Below, in pieces: positions 16,873 to 24,318 of a stretch of 64,000 nucleotides of DNA. The DNA is taken from NCBI GenBank assembly GCA_018241505.1, contig JAFEDS010000006.1, positions 151,977 to 215,976 on the forward strand, in the 5' to 3' direction. The translations under genes and the position numbers were made by a program. Each line of letters begins with the position of its first letter. The first letter of the stretch is position 1. This stretch comes from Pseudomonadota bacterium. GTDB lineage: Bacteria; Pseudomonadota; Gammaproteobacteria; Steroidobacterales; Steroidobacteraceae. Below the pieces are notes generated by a model, which saw only the letters and a program-made list of their open reading frames with translations, made no database searches and was not told where the DNA came from.

Positions 16873-17880
16873 TTACTTGTGAAACACGTAGGTAGCGCCG
16901 ATGAATGCCGTGGTCACATAATGCCTATCGACGATCGGACTGTCGGAAATGGCGTTGCCCAGTCGCTCGAGATGCACCAACGCGTCGAATCTCCATTTGC
17001 TGCTCAAGTCCCTGGAATACCCCAATTTCACGAATGGATTCAAGGCCCAGCCGGGCTTGTACGACCCGGGATAGCCGTAATAGTAATTGACCGTGGCGGC
17101 GCTCTTCCAGGTGAAACCGGCACGAGCGTTGACCGAACCGCCCAGCAGAGAACCGAGCGGCAGCCCCACGGCGCCGCGAATTTCATCTCCGTGGGTGCGC
17201 CCGGTGATCTCATGCAGGTAGTCGAGCTGGCCCGACAGGCTCCCCTGTTTGAATGTCCACTCGGGGCCCGCAAGGTAGGTCACTTTGCGGGCCGGCCGCG
17301 GCAGCTCGCGGAAGGCGGACGGGGTTTGCGCCTGCAGGTCAGCCGGCGGCGGGTGGGCGTAATAGCTGGTATAGCCCCCGCTGAATGAGGTCGGCGAGAA
17401 GGCAAAAATATTCTGCAGGTCACTGCGATAGAAAAAGACGCGATCGTAACCGGGGCTCGCGACGAGGCTCAGGGTATTCGACTCGCCGTCGAACAGTGTG
17501 ACACCGGGGTCGAGGTTATCTATGAAGAAGCGCTTGCCGTAATAGCTGAATTGCGGCACCACCACCAGCGGGATGTCGCGTCCGTTCACTACGGGATTGG
17601 TGCGCACACCGGCGCCCAGCGCCACGCTCAAACTCCAGGACCCGACCGTGACACAATCATCCGACGGTGCGTCACATTTCGATTCGGCGGCGGTGGGCGA
17701 GCGGGTTGGTCCGGAGGCGTCGCCTGAGTCGACTGCGTTGGCCGCGGTGGTTGGTCCGGCCCCGGCGGTTGGTCCAGCGGCGCTGCTCGACTCGGCCGCG
17801 GCAGTTTCCGCGGCGTTTGCGGCCGCGAACAGCAGGCAGACTATGGCCGCAGCGGCGCCACCGACTTTCCTCCTGCCCAC
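16873..17880 (-). CDS. MipA/OmpV family outer-membrane protein
   Basis: A 335-aa protein, expected to be a beta-barrel. MipA was described as a scaffold between a murein transglycosylase and a PBP. A signal peptide lies in about residues 8-24, followed by an unusual Ala/Gly/Thr/Ser-rich linker (25-70) before the barrel (GSWSLSVALGAGVRTNP onward). It ends in VFHK, not in an aromatic residue. The start is GTG at 17878-17880 with GGGAG upstream. It is the first gene of the mipA-DUF3019-rstA-rstB-dacB run, matching an envelope role. The linker length is the only oddity. Confidence 0.87.
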   Translation of the reverse strand: MGRRKVGGAAAAIVCLLFAAANAAETAAAESSSAAGPTAGAGPTTAANAVDSGDASGPTRSPTAAESKCDAPSDDCVTVGSWSLSVALGAGVRTNPVVNGRDIPLVVVPQFSYYGKRFFIDNLDPGVTLFDGESNTLSLVASPGYDRVFFYRSDLQNIFAFSPTSFSGGYTSYYAHPPPADLQAQTPSAFRELPRPARKVTYLAGPEWTFKQGSLSGQLDYLHEITGRTHGDEIRGAVGLPLGSLLGGSVNARAGFTWKSAATVNYYYGYPGSYKPGWALNPFVKLGYSRDLSSKWRFDALVHLERLGNAISDSPIVDRHYVTTAFIGATYVFHK

Positions 17881-17957
17881 CGACCCGATCTCCCGTTCGT
17901 CACTTCAGACACACTTGTGAATGGTCGCAGAACCCTCCCTGGGGCGCCATCCGCATC

Positions 17958-17981
17958 TGTAGCTCTTTGTAGTGATCTGTA
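17958..17981 (-). promoter_or_regulatory. Three TACA repeats at 10-bp period (RstA-box-like)
   Basis: On the minus strand TACA occurs at 17981-17978, 17971-17968 and 17961-17958, each followed by six bases (GATCAC, AAAGAG, GATG...). The described RstA box is TACA-N6-TACA, with N6 partly conserved as TNTNGT. Two overlapping units of that spacing occur here, about 80-100 bp upstream of the mipA start. OmpR-family regulators bind direct repeats with this helical phase. Confidence 0.5.
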
Positions 17982-18079
17982 TCGGGACCTTCGTTTCAAT
18001 GCCCAGGCGGCGATTCCTCCCGCCGCCGTAGTGCCGCTCGATGCGAGCCACACTGCCGTACCTACGCATAGTGGACACA

Positions 18080-18694
18080 TCAGTGACACCCTTTGGAGCC
18101 CGAACCCCGCTCGGCGGCTGATTTGTCAGAATACCGCAACTTGGGCATCCAGCCGGCCGGCCCGTCGGGGAGCAGGTCAAACATGTGCCAGAGGGTGCAG
18201 AAATCGTCGCCCGGGCTCCACCTAACATCGGACACGCGCAAAATCTTTGCTCCTTCGCGCTTGAATACGGACATGCCCGGATGCCAGCGGGTGGCGGAGC
18301 GATAGCCCATGTCCTGAGCAAAAGCGCTTCCCATGTGGCTCACCATGGGAAACACCCAGCCGCGGCTCTGCGCAAACTTCTGTTGGACCTCGGGAGAATC
18401 GGGACTCGATACCACGAACGCGGCACGGCTCGTGACATGTTGGTGTATGCCATTGTAGCCGTCCGCCCACAGTGTACAGCCCGGGCAGGATGTGCCCATG
18501 TTGTGCACGACCATGAGATCCGTGTGATCGCCGAACAGCTCCGACAGAGCAACAACCCCATCCGGCACCCGGAACCGGTAGTCCGCCACTTCCTGCGGCT
18601 CGATGGCAGCCTGCACCTTGCGCATTTCCTTGCGGATTTGAGCAATCTGCTGCCGGAAGTCACTCAGCTTCTGTGTCGCGGCGGCGTATTTCAT
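18080..18694 (-). CDS. DUF899 thioredoxin-like protein (second copy)
   Basis: A 204-aa cytosolic protein of the DUF899/AhpC-like group. A helical N-terminal region (about 1-35) leads to a thioredoxin-fold core containing CPGC (Cys70, Cys73) in SCPGCTLWADGYNG and the late CTLWHMFDLLP segment. Family members are often encoded with ArsR regulators. The ATG overlaps the TGA of the upstream DUF899 gene (ATGA at 18691-18694). The two copies keep the same fold but differ greatly in sequence. Substrate is unknown. Confidence 0.87.
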   Translation of the reverse strand: MKYAAATQKLSDFRQQIAQIRKEMRKVQAAIEPQEVADYRFRVPDGVVALSELFGDHTDLMVVHNMGTSCPGCTLWADGYNGIHQHVTSRAAFVVSSPDSPEVQQKFAQSRGWVFPMVSHMGSAFAQDMGYRSATRWHPGMSVFKREGAKILRVSDVRWSPGDDFCTLWHMFDLLPDGPAGWMPKLRYSDKSAAERGSGSKGCH

Positions 18695-19404
18695 CTGGGC
18701 GTCTCATATTGGTCGTGCAACTTCACCCACGACATCGGATGGGGTAACCCTGCCTCGTCCCGCCCTTTCGGCACCAGGTCCAGGAGTTGGAACGTCACGT
18801 TCATCGGGTCGATGCCGCGCGCGTAGGTGGAATAGGTGTGGAAGATGTTTCCTTTCTCGTCCTTGTAGAACACGCTGAAGCCCGGCTTGTCGGACATGCG
18901 ATCGCGCAGCCGCTCGTAGTTGTAAACGGCGGACTCGCGCTCGAGGTCCTCTTCGCGGAACGATGCCTGGTAGTCGTAGTTGAAGTCAGTCTCCGCGCCC
19001 GACACCCATTTGAAACTCCAGCCCATACGCGCGGCAAATGCCTGCAATTTGGCCAGCGGCGCACGCGAGATCGCCGCAAACGACACATCACGCTGCTGCA
19101 GGTGCGGAATGATGCCGTTGTAGTTGTCGGCCCAGAATGAGCAGCCGCGACATCCCGCGTCGGATTCCGGCGCGAACATGAAGTGATACACCACGAGCTG
19201 GCTCTTTCCGGCAAACAGGTCGGAGAGCGTGAGCTTGCCGCCCGGGCCTTCGAACACGTAGCGCTTTTCAACACGCTCCCACGGCAGCTCACGCCGCTCC
19301 TTGCTGAGCTCGTCGCGCAGGCGGGTGAATTCCTTCTCCTTGGCCAGGAATCGGCGGCGGGCGTCGACCCATTCCTCGCGGGATACAACCTGATGATCAA
19401 TCAT
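18691..19404 (-). CDS. DUF899 thioredoxin-like protein (first copy)
   Basis: A 237-aa DUF899 protein starting MIDHQVVSREEW at the ATG 19402-19404, with AGGAG 6 nt upstream. The frame is open further upstream only because it runs antisense-like through the ArsR gene. Landmarks are ERVEKRYVFEG, FMFAPESDAGCRGC (Cys85, Cys88) and a long C-terminal FKDEKGNIFHTYSTYARG. It lies 22 nt after the ArsR gene and overlaps the second copy by 4 nt. This indicates a three-gene operon under ArsR control. Confidence 0.9.
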   Translation of the reverse strand: MIDHQVVSREEWVDARRRFLAKEKEFTRLRDELSKERRELPWERVEKRYVFEGPGGKLTLSDLFAGKSQLVVYHFMFAPESDAGCRGCSFWADNYNGIIPHLQQRDVSFAAISRAPLAKLQAFAARMGWSFKWVSGAETDFNYDYQASFREEDLERESAVYNYERLRDRMSDKPGFSVFYKDEKGNIFHTYSTYARGIDPMNVTFQLLDLVPKGRDEAGLPHPMSWVKLHDQYETPR

Positions 19405-19426
19405 GGGGGCTCCTGTGGGATTTCCG

Positions 19427-19960
19427 TTACTTGCGGCGTTTTGAGCGCGGGCCTGTTGGTGGGTCCTGTGGGGCCGCCGTGCTCGCTGCGTTGGGCTGTG
19501 GGCCGCGTGAGCGGCGCTCGGCGGACTTTCGGCGCTGCGTTTGTGGCACGGCCGCGGTGGCGCGGCGCTCGTCGATCTGCGCCAGTGTGGCCGCCAACAG
19601 GTCGAACTGACCTTGCCAGTACTTGGCATATCTATTGAGCCACACCGATGCTTCCATCAGCGGTCCTGCTTCGAGCGAGCAACGGTTGATACGGCCGCTG
19701 CGCTCCTGCTGGACGAGCCCCGCACGCACCAGGACCTGGATGTGGCGCGAGACACCCTGCAATGAGATGTTGAATTGGGATGCGAGCTCGGACACCAGCA
19801 AAGCCTGGCCGTCCAGCAATTGCAGGATGCGGCGGCGAATGGGGTCGCTCAGGGCGGCAAAGACCTGGTCCAGGTGGGCTTCGGCGACCGCGGCGCGGGC
19901 CGATTCGCTGGTTTCACCGTCTTCGGTGATGACCCGCAGAGCGGAGCTCATATTCATCAT
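19427..19960 (-). CDS. ArsR-family transcriptional regulator
   Basis: A 177-aa winged-helix repressor with ALSDPIRRRILQLL and the recognition helix region NISLQGVSRHIQVLVRAGLV (about 65-85). No metal-binding Cys motif of ArsR/SmtB type is visible, so the inducer is not obviously a metal. The C-terminal 45 residues are Arg/Ala/Pro-rich and probably disordered. The ATG pair lies next to two tandem palindromes. It leads an operon with two DUF899 genes and probably represses its own operon. Confidence 0.88.
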   Translation of the reverse strand: MMNMSSALRVITEDGETSESARAAVAEAHLDQVFAALSDPIRRRILQLLDGQALLVSELASQFNISLQGVSRHIQVLVRAGLVQQERSGRINRCSLEAGPLMEASVWLNRYAKYWQGQFDLLAATLAQIDERRATAAVPQTQRRKSAERRSRGPQPNAASTAAPQDPPTGPRSKRRK

Positions 19961-19972
19961 GGCGGATTATTA

Positions 19973-20007
19973 TCAACCAGTTTGTTGATTGTCAACTAAT
20001 TGGTTGA
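19973..20007. promoter_or_regulatory. Tandem 16-bp palindromic operators for ArsR
   Basis: TCAACCAGTTTGTTGA (19973-19988) and TCAACTAATTGGTTGA (19992-20007) are near-perfect palindromes sharing TCAAC...GTTGA ends, with centres 19 bp apart. They start 13 bp upstream of the ArsR ATG. AT-rich, palindromic and tandem, they are the likely ArsR autoregulatory operators. No other sequence nearby looks like this. Confidence 0.65.
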
Positions 20008-20159
20008 TTATTGGCGCAAACCTGGACGCGGCGGTGAGCACCGCGGCGCGGGTCAGCGCGGGGCAGGCCTGCACGGGTGCGGGGTCGCCGGCCCGCTGGG
20101 GCGGTGAATGGCTCTAGGCGCCGGGCCGCAGGTCAGCGGGGCGGCAGGTCAGCGGGAGC

Positions 20160-20927
20160 TCAGCCGAACAGATGCTCCAACGCGGTGGCGACGCTCAGCC
20201 ACCATTGCGTGCCCGAGACCGGCACCACGGCGAATATCTCCACCAAAAAGAACAACCCGCCGTAGACATATGCCTTGTGCGGACGGCCTCGCGTCCGCCA
20301 GTCATACACCATCGCCACAACGATGAGCATGAAAGCAACCAGAGATGGCGGAAGTGCCACAAACGGCGGTGGCGGACCTGCCGCCGCTGCGCCCGCGGGA
20401 GCCAGAAACGTCAAGAACACTCGCGCGATTGCGGGCGTCATCATGCTAGCCAGCAACACCAACATCAGCCGTTTGTGCACTTCGGGTTTGCGGATGTTTG
20501 CTATGGCAGTCGCAAAAAGACCAATCATCAGGGGCAATGCAAGCACTACCACGGCCGAAAATCGCTTGCCGGCCTCACCGACACCATGAGCGTCGTCCAA
20601 CTTCAGCATCGTGACCCTGGTGGCAATGATGGAACAAATCATGACGCTGAAGAGAGCTATGCCGAACAACCCCCAGGATCGGTGGGAGATTGTTCGTCCG
20701 GATGCAATGAGTGCCGTCTGCGAGAAATAGAACAGGGTCCAGGAGAACAAGAGAAATCCGTGCACATGCACAATGGGTGGCACATGGATCGCTCCATTGG
20801 CCAGCGGCAACCAATAGGTTGGCGTAAAGCCACCAAAGGCGATGAGTACAAATACGCCAGCCATCCACAGATGGAAGCGTCGGGTATCGGACCGGACGGT
20901 TGTGCCGTCAGCGAGAGCAGTTTCCAC
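20160..20927 (-). CDS. Seven-helix membrane protein of unknown function
   Basis: A 255-aa integral membrane protein. I use the GTG at 20925-20927 (GGGGG upstream) rather than a TTG 60 nt earlier without a ribosome site. Hydrophobic segments are visible near residues 18-38, 52-72, 84-104, 126-145, 155-175, 188-210 and 220-240. Conserved-looking His residues occur in HVHGFLLFSW and ISHRSWG. I do not recognise a characterised family. There is no obvious operon partner. Confidence 0.6.
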   Translation of the reverse strand: METALADGTTVRSDTRRFHLWMAGVFVLIAFGGFTPTYWLPLANGAIHVPPIVHVHGFLLFSWTLFYFSQTALIASGRTISHRSWGLFGIALFSVMICSIIATRVTMLKLDDAHGVGEAGKRFSAVVVLALPLMIGLFATAIANIRKPEVHKRLMLVLLASMMTPAIARVFLTFLAPAGAAAAGPPPPFVALPPSLVAFMLIVVAMVYDWRTRGRPHKAYVYGGLFFLVEIFAVVPVSGTQWWLSVATALEHLFG

Positions 20928-21012
20928 GTGCAGCCCCCTTGAATGTATTTTTGGGGTATTTTGCCTCGGGATGAGACTTTTGGCCAATCAGGAAGGGACA
21001 GGGGCGATGCCG

Positions 21013-21315
21013 TTACAGCCATTTGAAGCCTCTGGCCATGACCAACAGCGTGCTGGCCGCCTGCGTGACGCAGAGGCCGAAGAACCACAATTTTACGGAA
21101 CCGAATTTCTCATTGATGCCTCCGAATTTCTCAGTCAGCTCCTTGTCCATCTTGTACAGGCGCGCATCCACGGCACCGATCTTGTCATCGAGCACACCGA
21201 TCCGGTCATTCATGCGGCGCAGGTCGACCTTGAGATCTGCAACGTCTTTCTTGATGTATTCAACGTCTGATGACAGTCTCGAAACCTGTACCTGAAGTTG
21301 CCCCAACTCATCCAT
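21013..21315 (-). CDS. Small coiled-coil protein with C-terminal membrane anchor
   Basis: A 100-aa protein. Residues 1-70 form a charged heptad-like coiled coil (VSRLSSDVEYIKKDVADLKV, then repeated DD/DK-I patterns) and residues 75-93 form a single membrane helix (WFFGLCVTQAASTLLVMA). The ATG is preceded by AGGGGTCGGAG. Similar tail-anchored coiled-coil proteins of about 100 aa occur widely near mobile or stress genes, without known function. No partner is visible here. Confidence 0.55.
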   Translation of the reverse strand: MDELGQLQVQVSRLSSDVEYIKKDVADLKVDLRRMNDRIGVLDDKIGAVDARLYKMDKELTEKFGGINEKFGSVKLWFFGLCVTQAASTLLVMARGFKWL

Positions 21316-21416
21316 CTCCGACCCCTGCGAATCACGGGACAGTGCGCATTGTGAGCGCCGACAGTGCTCGAAACAACAGGCGTTCGCAGGTATTTGGCTC
21401 AGAAATGACGATTGAG

Positions 21417-21438
21417 GGCGCCCGTAAAAACGGGCGCC
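21417..21438. terminator. Perfect 9-bp stem with AAAA loop downstream of the beta-lactamase gene
   Basis: GGCGCCCGT (21417-21425), loop AAAA, ACGGGCGCC (21430-21438). It lies 43 nt past the bla stop on the minus strand, where the loop reads TTTT. There is no T tract after the stem on either strand, so it may be a transcript-end stabilising hairpin rather than a classical intrinsic terminator. Confidence 0.4.
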
Positions 21439-21481
21439 GGCGGGATGTCGCTACGGTTATTTGCCGCGCAGAAGCGAGGCG

Positions 21482-22393
21482 TTAGAACGCCGCCGTGGCA
21501 ATACGTCCGACTTCGCGCAGAACATTCTCACGTTGTTCCGGACGTGTACCATCACGTGAGTAGAGCGCGGCAACAATAATCGGCGCCCGATTGGGCGGCC
21601 AGATCACACCCACATCATTTGTTTGGTCCGAGCCGGTGCCCGTCTTGTGGGCAATCTTCCAGCCGGCCGGCAGTCCTGCGGGAATGCGGTGCTCACCCAC
21701 CTTTGCATCGAGCATCCAAGCCTGCAGCCGCGACCGAGAAGCATCCGAGAGGACGCTGCCCAATACAACCGAGTTGAGCAGACCCACCATGCTCAATCCG
21801 GTGGTTGTGTCGTGCACTTCACCTGGACGGACCCGGTTGAGCTCGGGTTCCATCTTGTCCAACCGCGTAACCTGATCGCCCGTTGATCGGATAAATGCAG
21901 TGACGGCTTCGGGCCCGCCAAGTGCAGTCAGGATCAGGTTGGCGGCGGTGTTGTCGCTCCACTGAACCGCTGCCGCGCACAACTCGCCGAGGGTCAGGCC
22001 CCCTTCCTTCATATGCTCCTTGGACACGGGGGCGTATTCCATCAAGTCTCTTTCGTGGTAATCGATGCGCCGATCGAGATGCTCGGTGCCGAGATCGACT
22101 CGCTTCAGAACAGCGCCGGCGGCGAGAAACTTGAACACACTGCACATGGCGAATCGTTCGTCGCCTCGGTGCTGAAAATGTCGGCCGGTTGCTGTGTCGA
22201 GAGCCGCGACGCCAAGGCGGCCGCCCTCGCGCTTCTCCAAAGCGGCCAGGCGCCCCGCAGCGCTGTGAGCAGCCGAATGGGCACCTGCCGCAGCAGTGCC
22301 ACTCTCCAACGCTGCTGACAACGCAACTCGCCCACCGCACACAACCGCGGCCGCCCCAACCAACAACCCACGTCGACTCACTGGAGTATTCAT
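21482..22393 (-). CDS. Class A beta-lactamase, L2-like, Tat-exported
   Basis: Hydrolyses beta-lactams in the periplasm. It is 303 aa with a twin-arginine signal (SRRGLLVGAAAVV). All class A motifs are present: SVFK (Ser85-Lys88, Ambler 70-73) preceded by Cys (C69), SDN (146-148), EPELN (Glu182 = Ambler 166) and KTG (250-252). Overall pattern (GGPEAVTAFIRSTGD, NDVGVIWP) is closest to the Stenotrophomonas L2 group. The position after KTG-T is Gly, so the C69-C238 disulfide of carbapenemases such as KPC is not expected. No ampR lies next to it. The spectrum cannot be read from sequence. Confidence 0.92.
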   Translation of the reverse strand: MNTPVSRRGLLVGAAAVVCGGRVALSAALESGTAAAGAHSAAHSAAGRLAALEKREGGRLGVAALDTATGRHFQHRGDERFAMCSVFKFLAAGAVLKRVDLGTEHLDRRIDYHERDLMEYAPVSKEHMKEGGLTLGELCAAAVQWSDNTAANLILTALGGPEAVTAFIRSTGDQVTRLDKMEPELNRVRPGEVHDTTTGLSMVGLLNSVVLGSVLSDASRSRLQAWMLDAKVGEHRIPAGLPAGWKIAHKTGTGSDQTNDVGVIWPPNRAPIIVAALYSRDGTRPEQRENVLREVGRIATAAF

Positions 22394-22572
22394 GTCGCTT
22401 CCCTATTGACCCACACACGGCACAGACCGTATGGCACGCCTGTGGCAAGACCGTGGTGCAATTCGGGCAAAAAGTGGCGACGCCAACCGCACTCACATCC
22501 AGCACCCGCCGGCAGCGTCCGCCGCGCGCGGATGCGTGGCTCACCAAGCTGAGGCGTTGGCGCGCACGAACA

Positions 22573-23184
22573 CTACACAGCAGCGAACGCCCGTGCCTCT
22601 TCCCCCCAAGCGGGTGCGCGATTCAACGCATCCGGAACATCTTCGGCGCGATCCACCACCTCCCACATCAGAGCATGGCGCTCGTCCATGAAATGCTCCG
22701 CGATAGCGTGGTTGAGTACGTCGATCAGCGGGTTGAAGAACCCGCGCGTGTTGACCAGCAGAATCGGATTCAGATACAGCCCGAGCCGCTTCAGCGTAAT
22801 GGCCTCGAGCAACTCTTCGAGCGTCCCGGAACCGCCGGGTAGTGCAATCGCCGCATGGCTGCGAGTCAGCATCAAGTGCTTGCGGACACGGATGTCCTCA
22901 ACGAGCTCCAGCTCCGACAGACCTGGGTGGCCCCACTCGAGGTCCGCCATGAAACGCGGCAGGATGCCGACCACGCGACCGCCTTTACTGAGTGCGCCAT
23001 CCGCGAGCGCGCCCATCGACCCTCGGGCACCGCCACCGTAGACGATCCCGAGTCCATGGCTCGCGAGAACCTCTCCCAACCTGAACGCGGCCTCGCGATA
23101 TTCTGGATGAGACGACCGGCTGGAAGCGCAATAGACGCACACGGCCCGAGATCGTGACGCTTGTGATTCATCACTCGTGTTCAT
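22573..23184 (-). CDS. LOG-family nucleoside 5'-monophosphate phosphoribohydrolase (TIGR00730)
   Basis: Cleaves nucleoside monophosphates (including cytokinin ribotides) to free base and ribose 5-phosphate. It is 203 aa and carries the family motif PGGSGTLEE (about 116-124) and a Rossmann-like GIVYGGGARGSMG. It is the last gene of a run that begins with a molybdenum hydroxylase and includes pyrD, starting 7 nt after the pyrD stop. Free bases it releases could feed the hydroxylase (inference). Confidence 0.88.
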   Translation of the reverse strand: MNTSDESQASRSRAVCVYCASSRSSHPEYREAAFRLGEVLASHGLGIVYGGGARGSMGALADGALSKGGRVVGILPRFMADLEWGHPGLSELELVEDIRVRKHLMLTRSHAAIALPGGSGTLEELLEAITLKRLGLYLNPILLVNTRGFFNPLIDVLNHAIAEHFMDERHALMWEVVDRAEDVPDALNRAPAWGEEARAFAAV

Positions 23185-23191
23185 AGGACAA

Positions 23192-24304
23192 TCATCTCAC
23201 GATGGCGAGCACCTCGCGAATCAGCGCCGGCCCTCGATAAATCAAGCCGGTATACAACTGCAGCAGGTCGGCACCCGCGTTGCGCGTCGCTGCGCCCCGC
23301 TCCGCCGAAACGATTCCGCCGGCGCCAATGATGGGAAAATCGGGACCCAATGCGGCGCGAAGCGAGCGCAACACGGCAATGCTGCGCGCGTGTAGCGGAC
23401 TTCCACTGAGGCCTCCAGTCTCGGCGGCAGCGGCGGACTTCAGTGGTTGCGGGCGCGAAATGGTCGTATTGGTGGCGACAATGCCATCCACAGGTAGCTC
23501 GCGAAGCTCCCGACTCACAGTTGCAACCTGCTCATCCGTCAAATCCGGCGAAAGCTTGACAAGGAGCGGAACGCGCTTCGAATGCACGGGCTGCAGTTGC
23601 TCCCGCAGATTAGCCAACTCGAGCAGCAAGGGCCGAAGCGCGCCGGGATCCTGCAGGCCGCGCAGGCCCGGAGTGTTCGGCGACGACACGTTGATGGTGA
23701 CATAGTCGGCGATACCGTAGACGGTTCGGAGGCAACTCATGTAGTCGTCGCCGGACTTCTGCAGCGGAGTGTCGAAGTTCTTGCCGATGTTGACTCCGAG
23801 GATCCCCGCGTAACGGCGCGATTCGAGGCGCTGCGCAACCGCGGCGGCACCTTCATTGTTGAATCCGAGCCGGTTGACGAGGGCTTCGTCGGGGACCAGG
23901 CGGAAAAGATTGGGTCGCGGATTGCCCGCCTGGGGGCGTGGCGTGACAGTGCCAACTTCAATGAAGCCGAAGCCCAGTCGGCCCAGCGAGTCGACGTCGT
24001 AACCGTCCTTGTCAAAGCCGGCGGCAAGCCCAACACGGTTGGGAAAGCGCAGGCCCATGAGCCCGACGCCGGTGGCCGAGGTATCCGGGCTGCCGCCCGG
24101 CACAGCGGCGGCCGGCACCCCAACGGTCCCCGCATCGCGCTGAGCACCCGTCACCCGCCCGGCCGAGGCCCCGGGGCCACCTGCCAAATAAGGCGCCAGC
24201 GCGTCGCGCGCAAACACGTTCCGCAGCCGCAACGCCGCCATCGCAATCACTTGCGAACGGTGCGGATCCAAGCCGAACAACCAGGGCCGTATCAGCCCAT
24301 ACAA
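23192..24304 (-). CDS. pyrD: Dihydroorotate dehydrogenase (quinone), class 2
   Basis: Membrane-associated FMN enzyme of pyrimidine synthesis that oxidises dihydroorotate with ubiquinone. It is 370 aa, about 34 longer than E. coli PyrD. The barrel motifs GLAAGFDKDG, GTVTPRPQ, NRLGFNNEG, NISSPNTPGL and IGAGGI are intact. The extra residues (about 47-82) form a Gly/Ala/Pro-rich segment between the N-terminal quinone-binding helices and the barrel. It lies 14 nt after a molybdenum hydroxylase gene and 7 nt before the LOG gene, an unusual operon setting for pyrD. Confidence 0.93.
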   Translation of the reverse strand: MYGLIRPWLFGLDPHRSQVIAMAALRLRNVFARDALAPYLAGGPGASAGRVTGAQRDAGTVGVPAAAVPGGSPDTSATGVGLMGLRFPNRVGLAAGFDKDGYDVDSLGRLGFGFIEVGTVTPRPQAGNPRPNLFRLVPDEALVNRLGFNNEGAAAVAQRLESRRYAGILGVNIGKNFDTPLQKSGDDYMSCLRTVYGIADYVTINVSSPNTPGLRGLQDPGALRPLLLELANLREQLQPVHSKRVPLLVKLSPDLTDEQVATVSRELRELPVDGIVATNTTISRPQPLKSAAAAETGGLSGSPLHARSIAVLRSLRAALGPDFPIIGAGGIVSAERGAATRNAGADLLQLYTGLIYRGPALIREVLAIVR

Positions 24305-24318
24305 CAGCCGATCAACGC

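Noticed and set aside
17670-17810. Repetitive GC-rich stretch in the mipA 5' region
   Set aside because: It is an in-frame Ala/Gly/Thr/Ser linker, not a mobile or tandem repeat.
22385-22540. Minus-strand frame with CPNC and CAVCG, like a zinc ribbon, just upstream of the beta-lactamase
   Set aside because: The frame has no stop before it runs deep into the beta-lactamase gene in another phase, and it lacks a start with a ribosome site. It could be a remnant, but the two CxxC pairs alone are not enough.
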